From assembly GCA_025463785.1 (NCBI GenBank), contig JAODBD010000003.1, positions 310,001-374,000 of the forward strand: a DNA stretch of 64,000 bases, read 5' to 3'. Positions 25,103-34,475 of the stretch are shown here, piece by piece; position 1 is the stretch's first letter; each line of letters opens with the position of its first letter. Origin of the DNA: Glaciihabitans sp. (GTDB taxonomy: Bacteria > Actinomycetota > Actinomycetes > Actinomycetales > Microbacteriaceae). A program made the position numbers and the translations under genes. The notes under the pieces were generated by a model. It made no database searches. It was not told the DNA's origin and saw only the letters and a program-made list of their open reading frames with translations.

Positions 25103-26200
25103 GTGACGCGTGAGTTGCGAGCGGTGCCGCCCGATGCCGGCGGCGTGCTCGTGGCGCTGCGCGAAGCCCTGAGCGGCAGCGGTCCCGCAGTACTCGTCGG
25201 CGGCCCGACGGATGCCCCTGCCGAAGTGCCCAAGCGCGTCGCGCTGGTCGTCGAGACCAGTGGTTCGACCGCGAAGCCGAAGCGCGTGGCGCTGAGCTCC
25301 GACGCTCTGCTGGCGAGCGCCGCGGCGTCGGCCTCGGTCATCGGGGGCCACGGGCAGTGGCTGCTCGCGCTCCCCGTGCACTACATCGCGGGCCTGAACG
25401 TGCTCGTGCGATCGATCGCGAGCGAGACCGAGCCGGTCATCCTCGGGGACGGCTCATTCGATCCCCTCGCCTTCGTCGAAGCCGCGGACCGCATGGATGC
25501 CGACCACCGGTTCACCTCCCTCGTGCCCGCCCAGCTGGGTCGCCTGCTCGACACCGAGACGGCGCTGCCCGCACTGCGACGCTTCGACCGCATCCTGCTG
25601 GGCGGCCAGTCGACGCCAGTACCCCTGCGCGATCGTGCTGAACGACTCGGCATCCGGCTGACCCGCACCTACGGGTCGAGCGAGACGTCGGGCGGATGCG
25701 TGTACGACGGCCGGCCGATCGGCAACGTCGAGGCGCGCATCGTCGACGGCGAGATACAACTGGCGGGCGCGATGCTCGCCGAGGGTTACCTGGATGACGA
25801 CGATCGCACTGCCGCGACTTTCCCGGTCGAGGACGGCAAGCGCTGGTATCGCACGGGCGACACTGGCGAAGTCGTTCGCGGCACGCTGCGGGTGACCGGA
25901 CGCCTCGACGACGTAATTATTTCTGGCGGAATCAAGGTTTCGCTCGCCGACGTCGAACGGATTGTGCGCGCCCTTCCCGGCCAGACGGATGCCGTGGTCG
26001 CGCGGGCGCCGAGCGACCGGTGGGGCGAGGTCCCCGTCGTCATCACCACGCAGGAGGTTGCGCTCGAATCCGTTCGCGCGGTCGTCGCCGCTGCTCTCGG
26101 TGCGGCGGCCGCTCCCGCGCGGGTCGTCGTGGTCGACGCCATCCCGATGCTCAGTTCGGGCAAACCCGACCGCGTCCTGCTTCATCGACTCGCTCAGTAG
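25103..26200 (+). CDS. menE: o-succinylbenzoate--CoA ligase
   Basis: 365 aa from GTG 25103, the short actinobacterial MenE type. AMP-forming ligase motifs: P-loop VETSGSTAKPKRVALSS, RTYGSSETSGG, YRTGDTGEVVRGTLRVTGRLDDVIISGG split over A8 and C-terminal domain, and the catalytic Lys in LSSGKPDRV. Converts OSB to OSB-CoA, the MenB substrate. menA starts 10 bp downstream. Confidence 0.93.
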   Translation: MTRELRAVPPDAGGVLVALREALSGSGPAVLVGGPTDAPAEVPKRVALVVETSGSTAKPKRVALSSDALLASAAASASVIGGHGQWLLALPVHYIAGLNVLVRSIASETEPVILGDGSFDPLAFVEAADRMDADHRFTSLVPAQLGRLLDTETALPALRRFDRILLGGQSTPVPLRDRAERLGIRLTRTYGSSETSGGCVYDGRPIGNVEARIVDGEIQLAGAMLAEGYLDDDDRTAATFPVEDGKRWYRTGDTGEVVRGTLRVTGRLDDVIISGGIKVSLADVERIVRALPGQTDAVVARAPSDRWGEVPVVITTQEVALESVRAVVAAALGAAAAPARVVVVDAIPMLSSGKPDRVLLHRLAQ

Positions 26201-26210
26201 GATTCTCTCC

Positions 26211-27260
26211 GTGGCTAACCGTAAGCAGCAGCGCATCGACCCCAACAAGATCGAGAAGATCCAGGTCCCGGCAGAGCTCGACCCGCAGACGCGGATCGAG
26301 ACGGATGCCAAGGTGCGGCCCGTGCCTCCCAGGGCGGGCAGGAGTGGTCGACCGGGTGGCCGTCCGCCGTCGGCTCCGAAGATCAAGCAGGCTGGCGCTC
26401 GGGAATGGATTGGCGGCGCGCGGTTGCGCACGCTTCCGCTGTCGATCGCGCCGGTTCTGCTCGGCACGGCTGCCGCGCACTCGACGCAACAGCCCTGGCT
26501 GTGGTGGAACGCCGGGCTCGCTCTCGCGGTGGCTGTGCTGCTGCAGATCGGTGTCAACTACGCCAACGATTACTCCGACGGCATCCGCGGCACCGACAGG
26601 TACCGTGTCGGGCCCTCGAGACTTACCGGGTCGGGCGCCGCAAAGCCGCGCGCCGTGCTCACGGTGGCCCTGACGTTTCTGATTCTCGCGGCCGCGGCCG
26701 GCGTTGGGCTCGTCGTCATCACCGGCCAGTACTGGCTCCTGGCGGTGGGTGCTGCGTGCCTCCTCGCTGGGTTCTTTTACACGGGCGGCAAGCGTCCGTA
26801 CGGGTACTACGGCCTCGGCGAACTGTTCGTGTTCGTCTTCTTCGGGCTGGTGGCAACCGCTGGCACGACCTACGTCCAGCTGAAAACGGTCAACTTTGAA
26901 AGCTGGCTCAGCGGTGTCTGTGTCGGGCTGATCGCGTGTGCCGTGCTGCTCGTCAACAACCTGCGCGACCGCCCGCAGGACAAGCTTGCAGGCAAGCGGA
27001 CGCTGGCTGTTCTGATTGGCGATCGGGCATCCCGAATCGTCTTTACGGTGTTCATGCTCTTGCCGTTCGTGCTCATCACCTACTTTGTGATCACGCAGAC
27101 CGATGCCTACCTGACGTACCTGGTGCTGTTCCTGGCGATTCCGGCCTGCCTCATCACGATCACCGCAAAGACGCCGAAGGAACTCGTGCTCTCGCTTCAG
27201 CTGGCAAGCTTCACGGCGCTGGCGTTCGCCATTGTGCTCGGGTTCTCGCTGGTCGTCTGA
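26211..27260 (+). CDS. menA: 1,4-dihydroxy-2-naphthoate polyprenyltransferase
   Basis: 349 aa from GTG 26211. A soluble, basic N-terminal extension of about 60 residues precedes nine or so membrane helices. Prenyl-diphosphate/Mg motifs: NYANDYSDGIRGTD and NNLRDRPQDKLAGKRTLAV. Attaches the isoprenoid tail to DHNA at the membrane. The polar extension is longer than in Escherichia coli MenA. Confidence 0.95.
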   Translation: MANRKQQRIDPNKIEKIQVPAELDPQTRIETDAKVRPVPPRAGRSGRPGGRPPSAPKIKQAGAREWIGGARLRTLPLSIAPVLLGTAAAHSTQQPWLWWNAGLALAVAVLLQIGVNYANDYSDGIRGTDRYRVGPSRLTGSGAAKPRAVLTVALTFLILAAAAGVGLVVITGQYWLLAVGAACLLAGFFYTGGKRPYGYYGLGELFVFVFFGLVATAGTTYVQLKTVNFESWLSGVCVGLIACAVLLVNNLRDRPQDKLAGKRTLAVLIGDRASRIVFTVFMLLPFVLITYFVITQTDAYLTYLVLFLAIPACLITITAKTPKELVLSLQLASFTALAFAIVLGFSLVV

Positions 27261-27295
27261 CCCACGGCTGTGCGTTTCGCTACTGCGGGTCTCGC

Positions 27296-27580
27296 TTAGG
27301 CAGAGTTGTCGCTGTCGGAACGGTCGAGGGCTGCGTCTTCGGCGTCGGTGTCGCTGTCCTGGGTGACGACCTCGTCGCGTGTATTTCGGCGACCCCGGTG
27401 CGCCAGCTCGAGAGCAACCTGGTCGCGCGTCGTGCGGAAGAAAATGTACGAAATCGCGAAACCGGCAAGGGCGGCGATGGGCGTTGCGAAGTACCACGGA
27501 ACGGCAATCAACAACAGGACCGCCAGAATCACGGCAAAGACCACGACCCGGATCACGGTGTACTTGATGGTCGCTCGCAC
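27296..27580 (-). CDS. DUF4229-type small membrane protein
   Basis: 94 aa. Two membrane helices (about 5-28 and 31-48) and an acidic Asp-rich tail ending TQDSDTDAEDAALDRSD. DUF4229 proteins are conserved next to men genes in actinobacteria. Function unknown. Confidence 0.8.
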   Translation of the reverse strand: MRATIKYTVIRVVVFAVILAVLLLIAVPWYFATPIAALAGFAISYIFFRTTRDQVALELAHRGRRNTRDEVVTQDSDTDAEDAALDRSDSDNSA

Positions 27581-27634
27581 GTCGCCAGTTTAGGCGCTGT
27601 CGTCCCGGGCAGCCTGCGAGCTTACAATTGCCGC

Positions 27635-27988
27635 ATGGTCAGATTCGACATCGCGATTGGTGTGATCGCGATTGCGCTGTTCATCTACGCACTCGTCGAC
27701 GCAATTACGATTTATGAGTGGCGCATCAAGTCGCTGAACAAGATCTCCTGGGTCTTCATCATCATCATCCTTTCTGCATTTGTTGGACCGATTCTCTGGT
27801 TCACACTGGGCAAAGCACGCAAGAGCGACCCAGACACACCGGTACGCAACCATCAGGCCAAGGCACCGGTCGCACCCGATGACGACCCTGTTTTTCTGCG
27901 CAACGCGACGAGGTTCGAACAGCAGGAGGAGCGCATCCGTCGACTCGAAGCGGAGCTCAAAGCTCTGAACGATGAAGACGAGAAGTGA
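27635..27988 (+). CDS. PLDc_N-type small membrane protein
   Basis: 117 aa. Two N-terminal helices (about 6-25 and 38-57) match the phospholipase-D nuclease N-terminal (PLDc_N) module, with the characteristic WVFIIIILSAFVGPILWFTLGK. A charged coiled-coil tail follows (QEERIRRLEAELKAL). Its end overlaps menD by 17 nt, so they are cotranscribed. Confidence 0.85.
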   Translation: MVRFDIAIGVIAIALFIYALVDAITIYEWRIKSLNKISWVFIIIILSAFVGPILWFTLGKARKSDPDTPVRNHQAKAPVAPDDDPVFLRNATRFEQQEERIRRLEAELKALNDEDEK

Positions 27989-29627
27989 GTCGCCGGCTAC
28001 CGCGTTCGCCGTAGCCCTGCTCGACGAATTCGCTCGCCTTGGGCTACGGGATGTCGTGCTCAGCCCCGGCTCCCGTTCACAGGCTCTCGCGCTGGCGGCC
28101 GCAGAGTACGAACGCCTCGGCCTGCTTCGCCTGCGTGTGCGCATCGACGAGCGCGTCGCAGGTTTTCTCGCCCTCGGGCTCGCCGTTGAAACCCGTCTAC
28201 CCGTCGTCGTCGTAATGACCTCCGGCACTGCCGTTGCCAACCTGCATCCCGCTGTGCTCGAAGCTCATCACTCAGGTGTACCGCTCATCATCGTGAGTTC
28301 GGATCGTCCGGTCGAACTCCGTGGAATCGGCTCCAACCAGACGACTGTGCAGGAGGGGATCTTCGGCGCGGCGGTCGCCTGGAGCCGCGATGTCACGGCA
28401 CCCAGGGGCGAGCCGGGCGAGACGGATGGCGCTGCCGCGCTCGCGAGGGAAGCCTGGGGCGCCGCCCGCACCGTTCGCCCGCAACCGGTGCACCTCAACA
28501 TCGCGTTCACCGAACCGCTGTCGAGCCTCACCGAGCTGCCCGTTTCGGACGGCGACTGGAGCGCCGAGTCGGACGAGCCGATCGAACCGGCCGCGCACGT
28601 GATCACGTCAAGCCCGGGCACCGTCGTTGTCGCGGGCGCGGGCGCCGGTCCGCGTGCCGAGGAGGTCGCTCGCGAGCTGGGTGCCCCGCTGCTGGCTGAG
28701 GTTTCGAGCGGCGCACGGTTCGGCCCGAACCTCGCGGTCGCCTATCGGGAGTTATTGAACGCGGCCAATTTTGGGGACAGGGTCGAGCGCGCGATCGTGT
28801 TCGGACATCCCACCCTCAGTCGCGAAGTGCCCGCGCTGATCCAGCGCGACGGCGTCGAAACGATCGTTGTGCGCACGCCCGGCGTCGACGACTACAACCC
28901 TGGCCGACGGGTGAAAACGTTCGCGGATGCCCTGGTCGTCTCCGGCGCGCCGAACGACTCCACGGCGGCCCGGTCGTGGCTCGGACGCTGGGTCACGACA
29001 TCCCGCACCCTGCTCGAACCGCCGGTCGAACCGAGTGCCGCTGAGCTGGGCAATGCCGAGTTTGCCAGGCGCGAGCTGGCCGCGATTCGAGAGCCGGTGA
29101 ATCGCCGGATGCTGGTCGAAGCCGTCTGGCGCGCCACCTGGCCGCACGACCGGCTGGTGCTTGGCGCATCCCGACTCATTCGCGAGGCCGACAGTTACGT
29201 GCCGGGCAAGAAGATCTCCGTACACGCCAACCGCGGGCTCGCGGGCATCGACGGCACGATCGCGACGGCGATCGGCATCGCGCTCGGGAGCGAGACGGAC
29301 GGCACGACGCGTGTTCTGCTCGGCGATCTGGCCGCGCTGCACGATGTGGGTGGGCTGCTGTTCGGCGTTCGCGAAGAGCGGCCGCGTATTCAGGTTATCG
29401 TCGGCAACGACGGTGGCGGTACGATCTTCGACGGGCTCGAGGTTGCGGCATCCGCCCCGCAGGATGCCCTCGACCGCGTGCTGCTCACGCCGCAGTCGGT
29501 CGACTTCGCCGCGCTCGCGGCAGCCTACGGCTGGACCTACCTTCGCGCGACCAACCGCGGCGAACTCGACCAGGCGCTGACCGCGGCGAGTGGCCCGACG
29601 TTCATCGAGGTCCCCCTCCCGCGCTAG
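27972..29627 (+). CDS. menD: SEPHCHC synthase
   Basis: 551-aa ThDP-dependent enzyme joining isochorismate and 2-oxoglutarate. LSPGSRSQALALAA, the ThDP glutamate in RIDERVAGFLALG, and the C-terminal ThDP/Mg motif GNDGGGTIFDGLE are intact. ATG 27972 lies within the upstream gene. Followed by the second copy of the 25-nt-arm palindrome. Confidence 0.96.
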   Translation: MKTRSESPATAFAVALLDEFARLGLRDVVLSPGSRSQALALAAAEYERLGLLRLRVRIDERVAGFLALGLAVETRLPVVVVMTSGTAVANLHPAVLEAHHSGVPLIIVSSDRPVELRGIGSNQTTVQEGIFGAAVAWSRDVTAPRGEPGETDGAAALAREAWGAARTVRPQPVHLNIAFTEPLSSLTELPVSDGDWSAESDEPIEPAAHVITSSPGTVVVAGAGAGPRAEEVARELGAPLLAEVSSGARFGPNLAVAYRELLNAANFGDRVERAIVFGHPTLSREVPALIQRDGVETIVVRTPGVDDYNPGRRVKTFADALVVSGAPNDSTAARSWLGRWVTTSRTLLEPPVEPSAAELGNAEFARRELAAIREPVNRRMLVEAVWRATWPHDRLVLGASRLIREADSYVPGKKISVHANRGLAGIDGTIATAIGIALGSETDGTTRVLLGDLAALHDVGGLLFGVREERPRIQVIVGNDGGGTIFDGLEVAASAPQDALDRVLLTPQSVDFAALAAAYGWTYLRATNRGELDQALTAASGPTFIEVPLPR

Positions 29628-29841
29628 CCGCGTGCTCGCGCACCGCGCGCCGGGTCCACCTTCCCCCGGCGCCGCGTGCCGCGTGCCGCCAGTGCACCGC
29701 GTGAGGGGCGCCATATCGATGTTCCGGGGCCTCGGGAACGTCGATATGACGCCCCTCGCAGGAGAACGGGACGGGGCGTGGGACGTGGGACGGGGGGAGG
29801 TGGACGTAGGACGGTGCGCCGGCCGCGGCGCGCACCCTCCC
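29628..29841. other. convergent intergenic region with palindrome copy 2
   Basis: Between convergent menD and the isochorismate synthase gene. 29640-29700 is C-rich, 29701-29759 is the palindrome, and 29765-29815 is a G-rich direct repeat (GGGACGTGGGACGG words). The same C-tract / palindrome / G-tract order occurs at 8644-8849. No ORF seen. Confidence 0.7.
29701..29759. repeat. 25-nt-arm intergenic palindrome, copy 2
   Basis: Left arm 29701-29725, 9-nt loop, right arm 29735-29759. The left arm differs from copy 1 (8719-8743) at one base and the right arm from copy 1 at one base. Loop sequences differ but keep the same length. Confidence 0.85.
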
Positions 29842-31074
29842 TCAGGCGAACGCGTCGATGATCGGGCGAAACTTCATGCGCGTCTCGGCGAGTTCCGTCT
29901 CCGGTACCGAATCCGCAACAATTCCCGCGCCCGCGAAGGCTGTGACCGTACCGTCATCGTCGACCTGGGCGCTGCGCAGTGCGATCGCCCACTCGCCGTC
30001 GCCGTCTGCGCCGACCCAGCCGACTGGTCCGGCGTAGCGGCCGCGATCAAAGGGCTCGAGCTCGTCGATGAGAGCGAGCGCCTTGTCGGTCGGCGTTCCG
30101 GCAACCGCGGCAGTCGGATGCAGGGCCGCAATCAGATCGAGCGAGGACGAGCCATCCGTGAGGTCGCCCTCGACGTCGCTGGCGAGGTGCCACAGGTTCG
30201 GCAGTTTCAGCGTGAACGGTTGTTCGCTTGAGGTGACGTTCCTGCTGTGTGGGGCGAGCGAGCTGAGGAGGCTGCGGAGCGCGAAGGCGTGTTCGTCGAG
30301 GTCTTTGGTCGAGGTGGCGAGCTCGGCAGCGGCATCCTCGTCGGCGAGAGTGTCGGCGCCTCGGGGCGCGCTTCCGGCGAGCACCCGGGCGGTCACCGTT
30401 CCCCGGTGTGCGGTGACGAGCGTCTCAGGGCTCGCCCCGATGAGGCCGTCGACCGCGAAGGTCCAGGTGCCCGGATATCCGGATGCGAGTTCGCCAAGCA
30501 GCACACGAAGGTCGGCGCCCTCGGGCAGCCTGCCGACCATGGAACGCGCGAGGACGACCTTGCTGAGTTCGCCCGATCGCAGGTGCACCAGCGCATCCTC
30601 GACAGCGTGAACGTAGCCCGGCCGATCGAGCGCACCGAAGTCGAACTTCACAGTGAGTTCGCCGCCGAACGGCTTCTCCTCGGGCAGCGGGTCCTCGCAG
30701 TTCACGCGGGTGATCCAACTCACGCCATCCCGCCTGCCGATGATGATCGACGGGACGATCAGCACGCTCTTGCGCGCCGACCTGTCCGAGAAGGCGAACG
30801 CTCCGAGGGCGACCAGGCCGGTACCCGGAAGCGCAAGCGGATCGGTGACCTGTGCGGCCGCGGCGACGCGCTTCCAGGCGGCAGCGGCATCCGTCATTCT
30901 GGTCGGTCCGGCGAATTCGAGCCGCAGTGCTTCACCGATGCCAGCGATGCCGTGACCGCGCTGAATGAAGACCAGTGGATGCCGCGAATCGACCAGCGGG
31001 ACGAGCGGCCGGATGTCGTCGATGGCCTCGGTCACGACCCGCAAGCCGGGCGTAGCGCCCGCGATGTCATCCAC
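29842..31074 (-). CDS. menF: isochorismate synthase
   Basis: About 410 aa from GTG 31074, the least poor start. The frame stays open to 31191 but overlaps menG and its promoter. Chorismate-binding family: LSKVVLARSMVG, SPETLVTAHRGTVTARVLAGSAPRG, HPTAAVAGTPTDKAL, and the catalytic FDRGRYAGPVGW with GEWAIALRSA. Converts chorismate to isochorismate, the entry step to menaquinone. Divergent from menG over about 55 bp. Confidence 0.9.
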   Translation of the reverse strand: MDDIAGATPGLRVVTEAIDDIRPLVPLVDSRHPLVFIQRGHGIAGIGEALRLEFAGPTRMTDAAAAWKRVAAAAQVTDPLALPGTGLVALGAFAFSDRSARKSVLIVPSIIIGRRDGVSWITRVNCEDPLPEEKPFGGELTVKFDFGALDRPGYVHAVEDALVHLRSGELSKVVLARSMVGRLPEGADLRVLLGELASGYPGTWTFAVDGLIGASPETLVTAHRGTVTARVLAGSAPRGADTLADEDAAAELATSTKDLDEHAFALRSLLSSLAPHSRNVTSSEQPFTLKLPNLWHLASDVEGDLTDGSSSLDLIAALHPTAAVAGTPTDKALALIDELEPFDRGRYAGPVGWVGADGDGEWAIALRSAQVDDDGTVTAFAGAGIVADSVPETELAETRMKFRPIIDAFA

Positions 31075-31129
31075 TCCTTCACAGTAGTAGGCGAATGAAC
31101 GCGGGGCCTTTCTCAGTACACTGGAACGC

Positions 31130-31918
31130 GTGAGTAAGGCGGATCTGAACAAGCAACCAGACGAGGTCTCTGGCATGTTCGACGGCGTCGCCAAGCACTA
31201 CGACCGCACCAATGCGGTGTTGTCTGCAGGCAACGCCTACCTCTGGCGCATCGCGACCGTTCGCGCGGTTGCTCCCCAGCCCGGCGAACGCATCCTCGAC
31301 CTCGCGGCCGGTACTGGCACCAGTTCGGTCGCGCTGTCGCATTCCGGTGCACGGGTTGTCGCCGTCGATTTCTCGCCCGGCATGATCGCCGAGGGTCGCC
31401 GCAAGCACAAGAACATTGAGTTCGTCGAGGCAGACATCGAGAAGCTGCCCTTCGGCGACGACGAGTTCGACGCGGTCACGATCAGCTTTGGGCTGCGCAA
31501 TGTCAACGATCCAAAGGTCGCGCTGGCCGAGATGTACCGGGTGCTGAAGCCGGGCGGGCGGGTCGTCATTTGCGAGTTCTCGAAGCCTCCGCGTGCGCTG
31601 CTCCGTATTGGTTATCAGGCGTACCTGAACTACATTCTGCCGGCCGTCGCCGCTGCGACCAGCTCAAATCGGGAGGCCTACAACTATCTGGCCGACTCGA
31701 TCAAAGACTGGCCAGACCAGGGGCAGCTCAGCCAGTGGATTCGCGGGGCCGGCTTTATTCGCGTCGCCTACCGCAACCTCACCTCGGGCGTCGTCGCCCT
31801 GCATCGCGGGCGCAAGCCGGTGGATGCCGCCGTGCTCGCATCCGTCGCCAAGCGCACTCGTGCAACCACGAGGAGAACGTCGTCCAGTGCCGCGAAGTCC
31901 GCCGTGGCGAAGTCGTGA
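31130..31918 (+). CDS. menG: demethylmenaquinone methyltransferase
   Basis: 262 aa from GTG 31130. UbiE/MenG signature: FDGVAKHYDRTNAVLSAG, SAM loop LDLAAGTGTSS, SFGLRNVNDPKVALAEMYRVLKPGG. Performs the final SAM-dependent C-methylation of menaquinone. A basic, Ala/Ser-rich tail of about 35 residues (TRATTRRTSSSAAKSAVAKS) extends beyond the usual UbiE length. Confidence 0.95.
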   Translation: MSKADLNKQPDEVSGMFDGVAKHYDRTNAVLSAGNAYLWRIATVRAVAPQPGERILDLAAGTGTSSVALSHSGARVVAVDFSPGMIAEGRRKHKNIEFVEADIEKLPFGDDEFDAVTISFGLRNVNDPKVALAEMYRVLKPGGRVVICEFSKPPRALLRIGYQAYLNYILPAVAAATSSNREAYNYLADSIKDWPDQGQLSQWIRGAGFIRVAYRNLTSGVVALHRGRKPVDAAVLASVAKRTRATTRRTSSSAAKSAVAKS

Positions 31919-31978
31919 AGTAGTCAGCCTCTCAGTGATCCCGCGAAGCGCGAGCTTCCCAACAGAATCGACAGGTCA

Positions 31979-33061
31979 GTGACCCCGAGCGCACCTACAG
32001 CTCGCCGCAGCAACACCCTGAGTTCCTCCCTGGGCCTGGGCGAGAAACTCTTCGCATCCAGCGACGAACGCAAGCTCGCAAAAGCGATCGACTCGGGGCT
32101 GGCCGAGGTGGAGGCCGGGCTGCTCGAGCAGATGTCGTTCACCGACGATCTCGCGGATGTCACCAGCCGCTACCTGCTTGATGCCGGCGGCAAGCGCATC
32201 CGGCCCGTGCTCACTCTGCTGACCGCGCAGCTCGGCAGTGGCAACAACAAATCGGTCATCCTTGCCGCAGAGGCCATCGAGATCACTCACCTGGCATCCC
32301 TGTATCACGACGATGTGATGGACGAAGCGCAGGTGCGCCGCGGCGTGCCGAGTGCACAGACGGTGTGGGGCAACTCAGTCGCAATCCTGACCGGTGACCT
32401 GCTGTTCGCCCGTGCGAGCAAGATCATCTCGTCGCTGGGCGAGCGGGCGATCTCGATCCAGGCCGAGACGTTTGAGCGGCTGTGCCTCGGGCAGTTGCAC
32501 GAGACGATCGGGCCGCGGCCAGGGGATGACCCCATCCAGCACTATCTGCAGGTTCTCGCCGATAAGACCGGGTCGCTCATTGCGACCGCCGGTCGAGTGG
32601 GTGTGCTGTTTTCGGATGCTCCGCAAGAGTACATTGAGCCCGTTGTGCAGTTCGGCGAGAAGATCGGCGTCGCGTTCCAACTGATCGATGACGTCATCGA
32701 CCTCGCCCCGCAGGTGGATGTCACGGGAAAGACGCCGGGCACGGACCTCCGGGCCGGTGTCGCCACGCTCCCGCTGCTTTACCTGCGCCGGCTCGCCGAG
32801 ACCGACCGTGATGCCGCGGCACTGCTGAAACGCATCGACGACGACATCACGACCGCGTTCTATGCCGACGGCGACAGCGATTCTGCCGAACTGACCGCCG
32901 CTATCGCTGAACTGCGTGATCACGAGGTCACGAGGCAGACCCTCGAGGACGCCCATCGCTGGGCAGGCGACGCGATCGCGGCTCTGGCACCACTGCCCGA
33001 CGGCCCGGTAAAGATGGCGTTGACCCGTTTCGCGGGCACGATTGTCGACCGCTCTCACTAG
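31979..33061 (+). CDS. trans-polyprenyl diphosphate synthase
   Basis: 360 aa from GTG 31979. First Asp-rich motif LYHDDVMDEAQVRRG and second LIDDVIDLAPQ, with GKTPGTDLRAGVATLPLLY. Residues before the first Asp motif suggest a long-chain product. Placement directly after menG points to the menaquinone side chain (probably octa- to deca-prenyl). Chain length is inference. Confidence 0.92.
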   Translation: MTPSAPTARRSNTLSSSLGLGEKLFASSDERKLAKAIDSGLAEVEAGLLEQMSFTDDLADVTSRYLLDAGGKRIRPVLTLLTAQLGSGNNKSVILAAEAIEITHLASLYHDDVMDEAQVRRGVPSAQTVWGNSVAILTGDLLFARASKIISSLGERAISIQAETFERLCLGQLHETIGPRPGDDPIQHYLQVLADKTGSLIATAGRVGVLFSDAPQEYIEPVVQFGEKIGVAFQLIDDVIDLAPQVDVTGKTPGTDLRAGVATLPLLYLRRLAETDRDAAALLKRIDDDITTAFYADGDSDSAELTAAIAELRDHEVTRQTLEDAHRWAGDAIAALAPLPDGPVKMALTRFAGTIVDRSH

Positions 33062-33092
33062 CCGTGCACAAGGACTGGAAACGGGAATTGGT

Positions 33093-34475
33093 ATGACCAA
33101 GCTCAGACTGGCCATCGTTGGCGCGGGCCCCGCAGGCATTTATGCGGCCGACATCCTGCTGAAGGCAGAGACCCACTTCGATGTGTCGATCGACCTGTTC
33201 GAGCAGCTGCCAGCCCCGTACGGATTAGTGCGCTATGGCGTCGCGCCCGATCATCCCCGCATCAAGGGCATCGTCACGGCCCTGCGCGAGGTGCTCGACT
33301 CCGGTCGCATCCGGCTGTTTGGCAACGTCCGGTACGGCCGCGACATCACGCTTGACGACCTGAAGACGCACTACAACGCGGTCATCTTCTCGACCGGTGC
33401 GATTCGGGATGCCGACCTCGACATCCCGGGGATCGATGCGGCCGACAGCCACGGCGCGGCCGACTTCGTGAGTTGGTATGACGGGCATCCCGACGTGCCT
33501 CGTGATTGGTCGCTGAATGCAACGTCTGTCGCGGTCATCGGCAACGGCAACGTCGCGCTGGATGTTGCGCGCATGCTCGCGAAGCACGCCGACGACCTGC
33601 TGCCGACGGAGATTCCCGACAACGTGTATCAGGTGCTGAAGTCATCGCCCGTCACCGATGTGCACGTCTTTGGTCGCCGCGGGCCGATGCAGGTCAAGTT
33701 CACGCCACTCGAACTTCGCGAACTCGGCGAACTTCGGGATGTCGACATGATCGTGCACGAGGAGGATTTCGACTACGACGAAGCATCGCGAGCCGCGATT
33801 ACGTCGAACAAGCAGGTGCTCGTGATTGATCGCGTCTTCACGCAGTGGCGGGCGCGCGAGACCGGTTCGGCGTCGCGCCGGCTGCACCTGCATTTCTTCT
33901 CGAGGCCGGTTGAGGTGGTGACTGGTGACGACGGTTCGGTGTCGGCGTTCCGCTGGGAGCGCACGGAGCCGGACAGCGGGGGTGGCGTTCGCGGCACGGG
34001 CGAGTTCCGCGAGGTTCCGGTGCAGGCCGTGTACCGCGCAGTCGGGTACTTCGGTTCGCCGCTGGATGGGATTCCGTTCGATGAGCGGCGGGGGGTCATC
34101 CCGAACCGGGAGGGCCAGGTGCTCGATGACTACGACCGGCAGGTGCCGGGGGTCTACGCCACCGGGTGGATCAAGCGTGGGCCCGTCGGGCTTATTGGCC
34201 ACACCAAGAGCGACGCGATGGAAACGATCAAGCACCTCGTGCGCGACCAGGCCAACTGGTGGTCGCCGGCTTCGCCTTCCGAGGAGTCGGTCGTCGAGCT
34301 GCTGGAGTCACGCGGCATCGAGTACACGAACCTCGACGGCTGGCACAATTTGGATGAATACGAGCAGTCGCTCGGTGCGCCTCACGGGCGTGTGCGCATC
34401 AAGGTCGTGCCGCGGGATGAAATGGTGAGGGCGTCGAACTCGCCTGCTGTTGCGGCGGTACCCGCGGCGGAGTAG
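33093..34475 (+). CDS. fprA: FprA-like ferredoxin/NADP reductase
   Basis: 460 aa from ATG 33093. Adrenodoxin-reductase-like flavoprotein: FAD loop IVGAGPAGIYAADIL, YGLVRYGVAPDHPRIK, NADP loop VIGNGNVALDVARML, and the C-terminal YATGWIKRGPVGLIGHTKSDA. Moves electrons between NADPH and ferredoxin. Located 31 bp after the prenyl synthase gene. Ends before a repeat-rich 290-bp gap. Confidence 0.93.
   Translation: MTKLRLAIVGAGPAGIYAADILLKAETHFDVSIDLFEQLPAPYGLVRYGVAPDHPRIKGIVTALREVLDSGRIRLFGNVRYGRDITLDDLKTHYNAVIFSTGAIRDADLDIPGIDAADSHGAADFVSWYDGHPDVPRDWSLNATSVAVIGNGNVALDVARMLAKHADDLLPTEIPDNVYQVLKSSPVTDVHVFGRRGPMQVKFTPLELRELGELRDVDMIVHEEDFDYDEASRAAITSNKQVLVIDRVFTQWRARETGSASRRLHLHFFSRPVEVVTGDDGSVSAFRWERTEPDSGGGVRGTGEFREVPVQAVYRAVGYFGSPLDGIPFDERRGVIPNREGQVLDDYDRQVPGVYATGWIKRGPVGLIGHTKSDAMETIKHLVRDQANWWSPASPSEESVVELLESRGIEYTNLDGWHNLDEYEQSLGAPHGRVRIKVVPRDEMVRASNSPAVAAVPAAE

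Noticed and set aside
26151-27497. 448-codon minus-strand frame opposite menA
   Set aside because: Rich in Arg/His/Gln and antisense to a clear MenA; not a gene.
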